DNA from: Saprospiraceae bacterium UBA2365
GTDB lineage: Bacteria; Bacteroidota; Bacteroidia; Chitinophagales; Saprospiraceae
Direction of reading: 5' to 3'
Length of the DNA: 16,242 nucleotides
Assembly (NCBI GenBank): GCA_002344345.1
Contig: DDTL01000157.1
Span: 1-16,242 of the forward strand
Numbering within the stretch: position 1 is the first letter of the stretch; the number at the start of each line of letters is the position of its first letter. The translations under genes and the position numbers were made by a program. Below are positions 7,045 to 13,970 of the stretch, one piece after another. The notes under the pieces are model-generated. The model worked only from the letters and a program-made list of their open reading frames with translations. It was not told the DNA's origin and searched no databases.

Positions 7045-7070
7045 AAATACAAATTCAGGTTTTTGTATTT
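7045..7070. promoter_or_regulatory. Inverted repeat upstream of the lipoprotein gene
   Basis: AAATACAAA (7045-7053) and TTTGTATTT (7062-7070) are perfect inverted copies separated by 8 bases, ending 48 bases before the lipoprotein ATG. The position suits a regulator-binding site or part of the promoter, but AT-rich palindromes can arise by chance. No exact TAnnTTTG motif was found between it and the gene. Confidence 0.3.
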
Positions 7071-7118
7071 GGAACATCTTATAAACGGACTATTTATTTA
7101 ATCAAAATTTATACTAAA

Positions 7119-7997
7119 ATGAAAAGATCTTTTTATTATTATTTTTTAAGTTTATTCATCATTGCCGGCTTATTTACTGCCTGTGAACCAGAACCTGTTG
7201 AAGTGATCAGCCCTGAAATTACCTTGGTAAAGGAAGCAGGTTTCGTTTATGGGGATTCAATTCTCGAAGTGGGTCAGGCTTTTAAAGTAAAAGTGAATGT
7301 TACAAAGGGTACCAACGATATCAAACTGATTGGAATTAAAGAAAATAATGTTCAATTGCCACTTGACAGGATCCTTGAAGGTATGAGTGCAAATCCTGCC
7401 CTTGTTTTTGGAACTGAAATTGCCGGATTTACAAAAGAGATCAATTTGTACGCCCAGCAAAATGGTGAAAGCGAGTATACATTCTATGTGGAAGATATTG
7501 AAGGATATACTAATGCCGTAAAAGTTAAAATCACCGAAGTCGTGAACGATTTTGAAGGTGTATATGACAATCTTCAGGTATATAATTTTTCAGGTCCAAA
7601 TTTTGGTACACTCGATTTGCATGCTGCTGCAGCAGTAGGTCAAAATGACACATCCGGTGATATCAGAGACGGTGGGATTGACATCGGACTTCCTGTTCCA
7701 CAAAACTGGAAACAGATCATTTTCCCGGTCAATGGCGCCAGATTGTATAAAAGTTCAACCGCTGTCGATTTTAATACTATTAATACAAAAGCTAAACTAA
7801 AAGCTGCAATTGAATCAGCCAGTAATATTACTGCCAGCCAGAAATTGCAAAAAGGTGATATTTATTTCGCTACTACGCCTTCCCTGACTGGTAGCACTAC
7901 TGACTTTTTTATGTTGAAAGTGGATGATATTGTTTTAACAGAAGAAGACAATAAAGATTTCTATTTGTTTTCTATGAAAAAAGCGCTGAAAATGTAA
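7119..7997 (+). CDS. Lipoprotein of unknown function
   Basis: The 292-residue protein begins with a lipoprotein signal peptide: positive MKR, a hydrophobic stretch, and the lipobox LFTAC with Cys22, followed by acidic residues and prolines. It is therefore expected to be anchored in an envelope membrane, possibly surface-exposed. Residues ~33-140 alternate in a beta-strand pattern (GQAFKVKVNVTKGTNDIKLIGIKENN, later GESEYTFYVEDIEGYTNAVKVKITEV) and look like an Ig-like sandwich. The second half contains GDIRDGGIDIGLPVPQNWKQII and a C-terminal beta-rich part (GDIYFATTPS, DFFMLKVDDIVL). I do not recognise the family. It stands alone, has its own upstream region and ends at a strong terminator, so it is a single-gene unit. 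Nothing in the sequence ties it to polysaccharide export apart from adjacency. Confidence 0.75.
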   Translation: MKRSFYYYFLSLFIIAGLFTACEPEPVEVISPEITLVKEAGFVYGDSILEVGQAFKVKVNVTKGTNDIKLIGIKENNVQLPLDRILEGMSANPALVFGTEIAGFTKEINLYAQQNGESEYTFYVEDIEGYTNAVKVKITEVVNDFEGVYDNLQVYNFSGPNFGTLDLHAAAAVGQNDTSGDIRDGGIDIGLPVPQNWKQIIFPVNGARLYKSSTAVDFNTINTKAKLKAAIESASNITASQKLQKGDIYFATTPSLTGSTTDFFMLKVDDIVLTEEDNKDFYLFSMKKALKM

Positions 7998-8015
7998 AAT
8001 TTGCATCTATAATTT

Positions 8016-8050
8016 AAAAAAAGGAGTCCAGGTTCTGGACTCCTTTTTTT
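8016..8050. terminator. Two-way intrinsic terminator between the lipoprotein gene and lpdA
   Basis: GGAGTCCAG (8023-8031) pairs with CTGGACTCC (8035-8043) around a GTT loop. The stem is flanked by seven A on the left (8016-8022) and seven T on the right (8044-8050), so it reaches 16 perfect pairs. It has a T-run on either strand and serves both convergent genes. Confidence 0.92.
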
Positions 8051-8078
8051 AATCTATCACTCCCATACATCATTAATA

Positions 8079-9482
8079 TCAGATGTGTATTACTTCATCA
8101 TAAGCGGCAGCAGCAGCTTCCATCACTGCCTCACTCATGGTAGGATGGGGATGGATGGACTTTATGATCTCATGTGCTGTCACCTCGCCGGTTTTGGCCA
8201 GGATCAGTTCAGCGATCATTTCGGTCACGTTGGAACCGATCATGTGCGCGCCCAGTAATTCCCCATATTTAGCATCAAAGATCAGTTTTACAAAACCATC
8301 GTTGTCACCTGCAGCGCTGGCTTTTCCTGATGCAGAAAACGGAAATTTTCCGATCTTCAATTCGTGTCCTGCTGCTTTGGCTTCTTCTTCTGTCAGACCC
8401 ATTGAAGCAACCTCCGGGCTGCAATAAGTGTTGGATGGGATGTTCTTATAATTGATCGCATGTACTTCCATCCCTTTTATAAACTCAACACAATGAATGC
8501 CTTCAGCACTGGCGACATGGGCCAATGCGGGCGTATTGATCACATCTCCGATCGCATAGATGCCTGGAACACTGGTCTGATAATGATCGTCCACTTCAAT
8601 AAATCCTTCTTTCACCGTAATTCCGGCTTCAAGCAATCCCAATTCTTCAGTATTTGGACTGATACCGGCTGCAGAAAGTACGATTTCAGCATCGATTTCT
8701 TCAAGTTTTTCATTTTTTCTGTTGCGAATGCAAACCACACTATATTCACCGTTGTCACGAATCTCTTCCACCTTTGAATTGGCCATCACTTTTATACCCA
8801 CCTTCTTGAAAGACCTTGCCAATGCTTTGGATATTTCATTGTCTTCTCTTGGCAATAAGCCTTGTTCCATATATTCAACAATGGTAACTTCTGTTCCAAA
8901 ACTATTGAAAAACCATGCAAATTCTACGCCTATAGCTCCGGCGCCCACGACAACCAATTTTTTGGGAAGTTTCTTGCTGGATAACGCTAAACGATAAGAA
9001 ATGATCTTTTTATTGTCAATCTTGATGTTGGGCAATTCTTTCGCTCTTGCACCGGTAGCTATGATGATATGGTCTGCTTCAACATGGATGGTTTGACCTT
9101 CATGGATGACTGCAACTTTTTTATCCCCGGTCAATTTTCCAAAGCCTTTGATCACCTCGATGTTGTTCTTTCTCATCAGAAATTCAATCCCTTTGCTCAT
9201 TTTTTCCGCTACTCCGCGGCTTCTGTCAATGACCGCTTCAAAATTGAATGAAATTTGATCTGCAATCAAACCATAATCAGCAGCATGCTTCATTTTATTA
9301 TACACTTCAGCACTTTTTAATAATGCTTTGGTGGGTATGCAACCCCAATTCAGGCATATTCCTCCCAGTGACTCTTTTTCAATAATGGCAACTTTAAACC
9401 CAAGCTGTGCAGCTCTGATCGAAGCCACATATCCTCCGGGACCACTACCTATCACGATGATGTCATATTTCTTAGTATCCAT
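8079..9482 (-). CDS. lpdA: Dihydrolipoamide dehydrogenase (E3)
   Basis: This 467-residue flavoprotein reoxidises the dihydrolipoyl groups of pyruvate and 2-oxoacid dehydrogenase complexes and the glycine cleavage system, passing electrons through FAD to NAD+. The N-terminal FAD site is GSGPGGY (residues 12-18). The redox disulfide is C43-LNWG-C48. The NAD site is GAGAIGVEF in mid-protein. The second FAD motif is G-I-Y-A-I-G-D-V. The C-terminal dimer domain has HPHPTMSEAVMEAA with the catalytic His-Glu pair. Its length equals the usual ~470. No E1 or E2 genes are beside it, so the complex it serves cannot be read from context. A -7 motif lies 21 bases upstream of its ATG, giving a very short leader, and a degenerate repeat array separates it from tsaD. 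Confidence 0.96.
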   Translation of the reverse strand: MDTKKYDIIVIGSGPGGYVASIRAAQLGFKVAIIEKESLGGICLNWGCIPTKALLKSAEVYNKMKHAADYGLIADQISFNFEAVIDRSRGVAEKMSKGIEFLMRKNNIEVIKGFGKLTGDKKVAVIHEGQTIHVEADHIIIATGARAKELPNIKIDNKKIISYRLALSSKKLPKKLVVVGAGAIGVEFAWFFNSFGTEVTIVEYMEQGLLPREDNEISKALARSFKKVGIKVMANSKVEEIRDNGEYSVVCIRNRKNEKLEEIDAEIVLSAAGISPNTEELGLLEAGITVKEGFIEVDDHYQTSVPGIYAIGDVINTPALAHVASAEGIHCVEFIKGMEVHAINYKNIPSNTYCSPEVASMGLTEEEAKAAGHELKIGKFPFSASGKASAAGDNDGFVKLIFDAKYGELLGAHMIGSNVTEMIAELILAKTGEVTAHEIIKSIHPHPTMSEAVMEAAAAAYDEVIHI

Positions 9483-9502
9483 TTATCTAAAATTTTATCT
9501 GA

Positions 9503-9510
9503 CAAAGATA
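9503..9510 (-). promoter_or_regulatory. Putative promoter -7 element of lpdA
   Basis: On the minus strand this reads TATCTTTG, an exact TAnnTTTG match. It is 20 bases upstream of the ATG (9480-9482), which places the transcript start about 14 bases before the codon. No clear -33 TTG is present. The repeat array begins 17 bases further upstream. Confidence 0.5.
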
Positions 9511-9526
9511 AGGATAAAATGATTTT

Positions 9527-9676
9527 ATTATCTGATGATCTGATGATATGATTATCTAAATAACTGATGGTTGGATTATCTGATGATCTAATGATCTGAT
9601 GATCTGATTATCTAACTACCTGATGGTCGGATGATCTGTTTTCAAATTTTCAAATTCCCGGATTTTCAAATTAAAC
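9527..9676. repeat. Degenerate TGATGATC / TTTTCAAAT repeat array
   Basis: The tsaD-lpdA spacer holds two higher-order units, 9527-9574 and 9575-9630. Each starts ATTATCTGATGATCT, continues with further GATGATCT variants, and ends in ATTATCTAA, then CTGATGG and a GG. A second repeat kind follows (9638-9674), built from TTTTCAAAT and related to the spacer repeat at 1454-1604. Copies vary in length, lack conserved spacers and are not a CRISPR. They are probably slippage-prone spacer repeats. Confidence 0.8.
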
Positions 9677-9695
9677 TTCGACCTATCTACCAAAC

Positions 9696-10697
9696 TCACA
9701 ATCTCAACCTTGGTTCAGGAGTAATATCCTGACCCACAAACATTTTTTTTTCGTATTTGAATAATGCGGTTCGGGCAATCATGGCTGCATTGTCCGTGCA
9801 GTATTCGAACTTAGGAATAAAGGCATTCCAATGTTGGATGCCGGCTGTTTCCAGGAATGCATTTCTCAATCCGGAATTTGCTGAAACTCCTCCGGCAATA
9901 CCAATGTCTTTTATTCCGGTTTCCCGGGCAGCCTTTATCAATTTTTTGATCAGAATATCCACAATACGGGTTTGGACAGAGCAGCAGATATCCTCAAGGT
10001 TATTTTTGATGAAATCAGGGTCGTTTTTGATTTGTTTTTGTAAAAAATACAAAATAGATGTTTTTAATCCGCTAAAACTGAAATCAAGCCCTCTGATATC
10101 CGGTTCAGGGAATTTATATTTTGGAGTACCTGCTGCAGCAAGTTTATCGATTACTGGTCCGGCAGGATAGGGTAGATCCAATAATTTTCCGGTTTTATCA
10201 AAAGCTTCTCCGGCAGCGTCATCGATGGTCCTTCCGATTATTTCCATATTGAATTCATCATTGACAATGGCAATTTGCGTATGACCACCGGAAACTGTCA
10301 GACATAAAAAGGGAAAATTTGGTTTTGGCTCATCAATAAACAATGCCATGACATGGGCATGCATGTGATTGATCTCGATCAACGGTAGGCGAAGGGCTAA
10401 AGCCAGTGTTTTGGCAAAGGTAACACCCACCAGCAAGCTTCCCATCAGGCCAGGTCCCTTTGTTACGGCTATCGCACTCAGATCCTCCTTGTTGATCCCT
10501 GCCTGATTCAGCGCTTGATGAACGGTAGGAATGATATTGATCTGATGTTTCCTTGAGGCAACTTCCGGAACAACACCACCATATTGACTGTGGATTTTCT
10601 GGCTGGCAACCATATTGCTGGCAATTTTACCATCACTGATCACGGAAGCACTGGTGTCATCACAAGAAGACTCAATCGCAAGTATGTGTACAGACAT
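9696..10697 (-). CDS. tsaD: tRNA N6-threonylcarbamoyladenosine synthase catalytic subunit
   Basis: This 333-residue protein transfers the threonylcarbamoyl group from threonylcarbamoyl-AMP to A37 of ANN-decoding tRNAs, together with TsaB and TsaE. The N terminus I-L-A-I-E-S-S-C-D-D-T-S is the family signature. The metal-binding pair is in INHMHAHVMA at about residue 110. The ASKHA-fold nucleotide motifs follow: LTVSGGHTQI, GGVSANSGLR and CTDNAAMIA near the C terminus. The length is typical (330-345). The gene is 26 nt downstream of the biotin carboxylase gene on the same strand, with no terminator between, so they are probably co-transcribed. It is cytoplasmic and expected to be essential. 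The start is fixed by the family's short MS-hydrophobic N terminus. Confidence 0.97.
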   Translation of the reverse strand: MSVHILAIESSCDDTSASVISDGKIASNMVASQKIHSQYGGVVPEVASRKHQINIIPTVHQALNQAGINKEDLSAIAVTKGPGLMGSLLVGVTFAKTLALALRLPLIEINHMHAHVMALFIDEPKPNFPFLCLTVSGGHTQIAIVNDEFNMEIIGRTIDDAAGEAFDKTGKLLDLPYPAGPVIDKLAAAGTPKYKFPEPDIRGLDFSFSGLKTSILYFLQKQIKNDPDFIKNNLEDICCSVQTRIVDILIKKLIKAARETGIKDIGIAGGVSANSGLRNAFLETAGIQHWNAFIPKFEYCTDNAAMIARTALFKYEKKMFVGQDITPEPRLRL

Positions 10698-10723
10698 GAT
10701 GAATTTAATTTTGAAGTGAAAAA

Positions 10724-12193
10724 TCAGCTTTTAACAAGCCAATTGCCTTTGTCATGGTGAGGCTCTTTAACCTGATTGACTGTGTCGAGATGCAATTTGG
10801 TCGCAATCAGAGCAGCAACTCGTGATTCGGCTTCAATAGCGTGCTGAAATTTTTCCTTACTGTAATACTTATTGACAAAATTAGTATTGTAATTTCCTCC
10901 AATAAATTCAGGATGATTCATTACAAAACAACCAAAAGGTAAAGTGGTTTTTACTCCAAAAACCCTGTATTGACGTATGGCGGATTTCATTTGATTGATC
11001 GCTTCAATCCTGGTTTTTCCCCAGGTGATAAGTTTTGCCAGCATCGGATCATAGTAAATCGGAACCTCCATTCCGGATTCATACCCACTGTCCACGCGGA
11101 TGTAGGAACCCTGTGGTTCAATGTAGGTCTCCAGAGTTCCGGTACTTGGAACAAATTCTTCTTCCGGATCTTCAGCATAAACCCGCAGTTCAATGGCATG
11201 ACCATTGATGGGAATATCTTCCTGCTTATATCGCAGCACTTCACCTCTTGCTATTCGGATTTGTTCTTCCACAAGATCCAGCCCGGTGATATATTCTGTG
11301 ACTGGATGTTCAACCTGTAGTCTGGTATTCATTTCCAGGAAATAAAAATTCTTGTGTTCATCAACCAGAAATTCCACCGTTCCGGCACCCACATAATTGC
11401 AGCATCTGGCCACCAAAATAGCTGCTTCCCCCATTTTTTGCCTCATCTCTTGGTCCAGCAGCATACTGGGTGATTCTTCCACAACCTTTTGATGCCTTCG
11501 CTGTACACTACATTCTCTTTCATTTAAATGAATGATGTTACCATATTGATCTCCAAGTATTTGCATTTCTATATGTCTTGGAGTCGTAAAATATTTTTCA
11601 ATAAATACGGCGCCATCTCCAAATGCATTTTTTGCTTCACTGATCGCCCTTGACATTTGTTCTTTAAATTCACCTGCATGTTCAACGATCCTCATTCCTT
11701 TTCCACCGCCTCCGGCTGACGCTTTGATCAAAACTGGAAAACCGGTTTTTTGGGCAATATCCAGTCCGAGTTCAGGATCTTCTATAGCGAGATCGGTGCC
11801 AGGAACCATTGGGATATTGTATGTTTTGACAGCTTCTTTTGCAGCAATTTTACTTCCCATCAAGCGGATGGCTTCACTTCCGGGACCGATAAACCGAATG
11901 CCGCTTGCCTCTACCATTTCAGCAAAACCAGCATTTTCACTCAAAAATCCATATCCTGGATGGATGCCTTCACACTTTGCTTTTTTGGCAGTCTCTATAA
12001 TTAAATTTGCATTGAGATATGAAGCGTGTGAAGGCGCTTCGCCAATAAAATAAGCTTCATCAGCCAATTTGACGTGCTTGGCAGCCCTGTCAGCAGATGA
12101 GTAGACAGCTACAGATCTGATGCCCATTTTTCTGAGGGTTTCGATGATTCGGACAGCAATTTCTCCCCGGTTGGCGATCAAAACTTTCTTCAT
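10724..12193 (-). CDS. accC: Biotin carboxylase subunit of an acyl-CoA (acetyl/propionyl) carboxylase
   Basis: The enzyme carboxylates the biotin of a carrier protein using ATP and bicarbonate. From MKKVLIANRGEIAVRI the protein is 489 residues. It has the biotin-carboxylase N domain, the ATP-grasp loop GGGGKGMR, the HLNERECSVQRRHQKVVEE segment and the catalytic EMNTRLQVEHPVTE. It exceeds classical AccC (~450) by about 40 residues at the C terminus (from YYSKEKFQHAIEAE), a feature I associate with Bacteroidota subunits of multi-part acyl-CoA carboxylases. No biotin carrier or carboxyltransferase gene is next to it, so acetyl-CoA versus propionyl-CoA use is open. An upstream in-frame ATG at 12226 would add 11 residues, but the promoter motif at 12224-12231 overlaps it and the family consensus starts at MKKVLIANRGEIA, so 12193 is preferred. 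Confidence 0.92.
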   Translation of the reverse strand: MKKVLIANRGEIAVRIIETLRKMGIRSVAVYSSADRAAKHVKLADEAYFIGEAPSHASYLNANLIIETAKKAKCEGIHPGYGFLSENAGFAEMVEASGIRFIGPGSEAIRLMGSKIAAKEAVKTYNIPMVPGTDLAIEDPELGLDIAQKTGFPVLIKASAGGGGKGMRIVEHAGEFKEQMSRAISEAKNAFGDGAVFIEKYFTTPRHIEMQILGDQYGNIIHLNERECSVQRRHQKVVEESPSMLLDQEMRQKMGEAAILVARCCNYVGAGTVEFLVDEHKNFYFLEMNTRLQVEHPVTEYITGLDLVEEQIRIARGEVLRYKQEDIPINGHAIELRVYAEDPEEEFVPSTGTLETYIEPQGSYIRVDSGYESGMEVPIYYDPMLAKLITWGKTRIEAINQMKSAIRQYRVFGVKTTLPFGCFVMNHPEFIGGNYNTNFVNKYYSKEKFQHAIEAESRVAALIATKLHLDTVNQVKEPHHDKGNWLVKS

Positions 12194-12223
12194 ATTTTGT
12201 TTTTGAATATTGAGATACAAACA

Positions 12224-12231
12224 CAAATTTA
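12224..12231 (-). promoter_or_regulatory. Putative promoter -7 element of accC-tsaD
   Basis: The minus strand reads TAAATTTG, an exact TAnnTTTG match, 30 bases upstream of the preferred accC ATG. Transcription would begin near 12217, inside the upstream extension of the open frame, which rules out the 12226 start for this promoter. No -33 TTG is visible. Confidence 0.45.
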
Positions 12232-12585
12232 TCTAAATAATCGGGAATTATGAAGGTATTTTGATAATTAGACTAAAGGTTTTTATATATTTCCATCAGG
12301 TTGTTTCTCTGCAGCATTTTTTTTAATTATCCAATGTAAACACTTAAGACCGCTTTACTAATGGGGTAATTACTTGCAAACAACAGAATAATTCCGGATT
12401 TTTCAGATCTTGAAAATACGAAATGATCATTAATCACTAAAGACGTCTTTCAAAATTGCCTGATTCATTCAATTTTTAGTAAATTAACTTAACCTGAATG
12501 CTCATTTTTTCTATTCAAGTGATAGAAGTCACAAAAAAGTTTTCTTTAAAAAGATATCTTTGCAAGGCAAATAAAATAAAAGAAT
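12232..12585. other. Divergent spacer between accC and trxB
   Basis: This AT-rich region of about 350 bases has no supported gene. It holds a perfect 12-bp palindrome AAAGACGTCTTT (12439-12450), roughly midway between the two divergent genes, and the trxB promoter motif near its right end. The palindrome could be a regulator site, but it occurs once and has no partner in the window. Confidence 0.5.
12555..12562 (+). promoter_or_regulatory. Putative promoter -7 element of trxB
   Basis: TATCTTTG matches TAnnTTTG exactly and is followed by a C, as is frequent in Bacteroidota promoters. It lies 23 bases before the trxB ATG. The -33 region is A-rich with no clear TTG. Confidence 0.55.
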
Positions 12586-13518
12586 ATGGAAAAAATAAAA
12601 TGTTTAATTATCGGTAGCGGTCCGGCAGGTTATACAGCTGCCATTTATGCTGCCCGTGCAAATTTGTCCCCGGTTGTATATACAGGAACGGAGCCTGGTG
12701 GTCAACTTATGTTAACAACTGAAGTCGAGAATTTTCCCGGATATCCCAAAGGTGTTCAGGGACCCGAATTGATGGAAGATTTAAAAAGTCAGGCTGAACG
12801 CTATGGTACAGAAATTCGCTACGAACATATTTCAAATGTTGACTTTTCCGGTGATACACATAAAGTTGTAACAGATTCAGGTCACGAAATCGAAGCCAAT
12901 TCAGTCATCATTGCAACGGGAGCCAGTGCCAGATGGCTTGGACTTGAATCAGAAAAAAGATTGATGAACAGAGGTGTTTCAGCCTGTGCTGTTTGTGACG
13001 GATTCTTTTTCAGAGGTCAGGAAGTTGCCATCGTTGGTGGTGGAGATACAGCTGCTGAAGAAGCCATTTATCTTTCAAAAATGTGCTCCAAAGTTCATAT
13101 GTTGGTGCGAAGGGATGAATTGAGGGCTTCAAAATATATGGCTGAGAAAGTAGCTTCAACAGCGAACATCACCATGCATTGGAATACACAGGTGGCTGAA
13201 GTACTGGGAAATGATGTTGTCGATGGAATTAAAGTCATGAACCATAAGACCAATGAAGAAACTGTTTTGCCGGTGACTGGTTTATTTGTGGCAATCGGTC
13301 ATAAACCTAATACCGATGTATTTAAAGATTTTCTTGATCTTGATCAGGTAGGATATATCAAAACAGTTCCTGGAACTGCCAAAACCAATATCGAAGGGGT
13401 GTTTGCCTGTGGTGATGTTCAGGATTCCATTTATAGGCAGGCCATTACAGCCGCAGGAACGGGGTGTATGGCCGCATTGGATGCAGAAAGATATCTGGTT
13501 AAAAAAGGAATAGAGTAA
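12586..13518 (+). CDS. trxB: Thioredoxin-disulfide reductase
   Basis: This 310-residue cytoplasmic flavoenzyme passes electrons from NADPH through FAD and a disulfide to thioredoxin. FAD binding is by GSGPAGY (residues 10-16) and, near the C terminus, G-V-F-A-C-G-D-V-Q-D. The NADPH domain in the middle has VGGGDTAAEEA and the VRRDELRAS phosphate-binding stretch. The redox-active pair is Cys134-Ala-Val-Cys137 followed by DG, the low-molecular-weight bacterial type. The length is normal. It is a single-gene unit, with its own promoter motif 23 bases upstream and a strong terminator 30 bases after the stop codon. No thioredoxin gene is adjacent. Confidence 0.97.
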   Translation: MEKIKCLIIGSGPAGYTAAIYAARANLSPVVYTGTEPGGQLMLTTEVENFPGYPKGVQGPELMEDLKSQAERYGTEIRYEHISNVDFSGDTHKVVTDSGHEIEANSVIIATGASARWLGLESEKRLMNRGVSACAVCDGFFFRGQEVAIVGGGDTAAEEAIYLSKMCSKVHMLVRRDELRASKYMAEKVASTANITMHWNTQVAEVLGNDVVDGIKVMNHKTNEETVLPVTGLFVAIGHKPNTDVFKDFLDLDQVGYIKTVPGTAKTNIEGVFACGDVQDSIYRQAITAAGTGCMAALDAERYLVKKGIE

Positions 13519-13547
13519 TTGAGTTCAGAGTTAAGTCAGATCGGAAT

Positions 13548-13576
13548 AAAAGCCTGGGTTTTTCCCGGGCTTTTTT
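13548..13576 (+). terminator. Intrinsic terminator of trxB
   Basis: AGCCTGGG (13551-13558) pairs with CCCGGGCT (13564-13571), including one T-G pair, around a TTTTT loop. The stem is preceded by AAA and followed by a T-run to 13576. The stem is GC-rich compared with its surroundings. Confidence 0.92.
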
Positions 13577-13623
13577 GTTATGATTTCTTAGCATTGATGA
13601 TTTGCATGGTTGAAATTTAAATA

Positions 13624-13803
13624 TCAATGCTTCTTAGGGATCAAAACGGAACCCATGATTTTGTTAATAGCTTCGATCCTTTTAAAACCTTTCGAATAGC
13701 TGACAGTATCAAAAATATATATTTTTTTTGAAGGATTGGTTTGCTTAGGCAAACCCTTCTTTGAATCAATTGTACTGATGCCCACTGCGCTATAAAGTTG
13801 CAT
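13624..13803 (-). CDS. Possible small protein, 59 residues, unknown
   Basis: The minus strand carries ATG (13801-13803) through to TGA (13624-13626), 59 residues starting MQLYSAVGISTIDSKKGLPK. The composition is protein-like (mixed polar and hydrophobic, many Lys, few rare residues). An A-rich GAAAGG sits directly before the ATG, and an in-frame TAA six bases further upstream fixes the maximum start. There is no signal peptide or membrane segment. A 7-bp hairpin, GGTTTGC/GCAAACC (13738-13755), falls inside it and may instead mean the stretch is non-coding. A competing 60-codon frame in another register (13641-13823) looks less protein-like. I do not recognise it; it could also be the decayed end of a longer gene. 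Confidence 0.3.
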   Translation of the reverse strand: MQLYSAVGISTIDSKKGLPKQTNPSKKIYIFDTVSYSKGFKRIEAINKIMGSVLIPKKH

Positions 13804-13922
13804 CCTTTCTTATTGATTTTCAATATATAAGAAATCTCGCTTTGTGAGTTTAAAGAAATTGCTTTAAAACAGCTCCCAACTTTTTCATGTCTGAAAAACC
13901 ATTGCAGATGGATAAAATTGAT

Positions 13923-13930
13923 TATTTTTG
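13923..13930 (+). promoter_or_regulatory. Promoter -7 element of rocD, with -33 TTG
   Basis: TATTTTTG matches TAnnTTTG and is preceded by TTG at 13902-13904 with an 18-base gap, the best two-part Bacteroidota promoter in the window. Transcription from it would start near 13937, inside the open frame that begins at 13887, so the start at 13971 must be used. Confidence 0.6.
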
Positions 13931-13970
13931 CGATCAGATTTATTTACTTTTATTCACAAAAAATATTTCC

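Noticed and set aside
8137..9522. Several plus-strand open frames opposite lpdA
   Set aside because: They are shadows of the minus-strand lpdA gene, which has all family motifs in order.
9527..9676. CRISPR-like array
   Set aside because: The repeats are short, degenerate and nearly contiguous, without equal-length unique spacers, and no cas genes are present.
12439..12450. Palindrome AAAGACGTCTTT as a defined operator
   Set aside because: It occurs once in the window and matches no binding site that I can name, so it is recorded only as part of the spacer.
13641..13823. 60-codon minus-strand open frame in the trxB-rocD spacer
   Set aside because: It overlaps the more protein-like 59-residue frame in another register, and its composition looks random.
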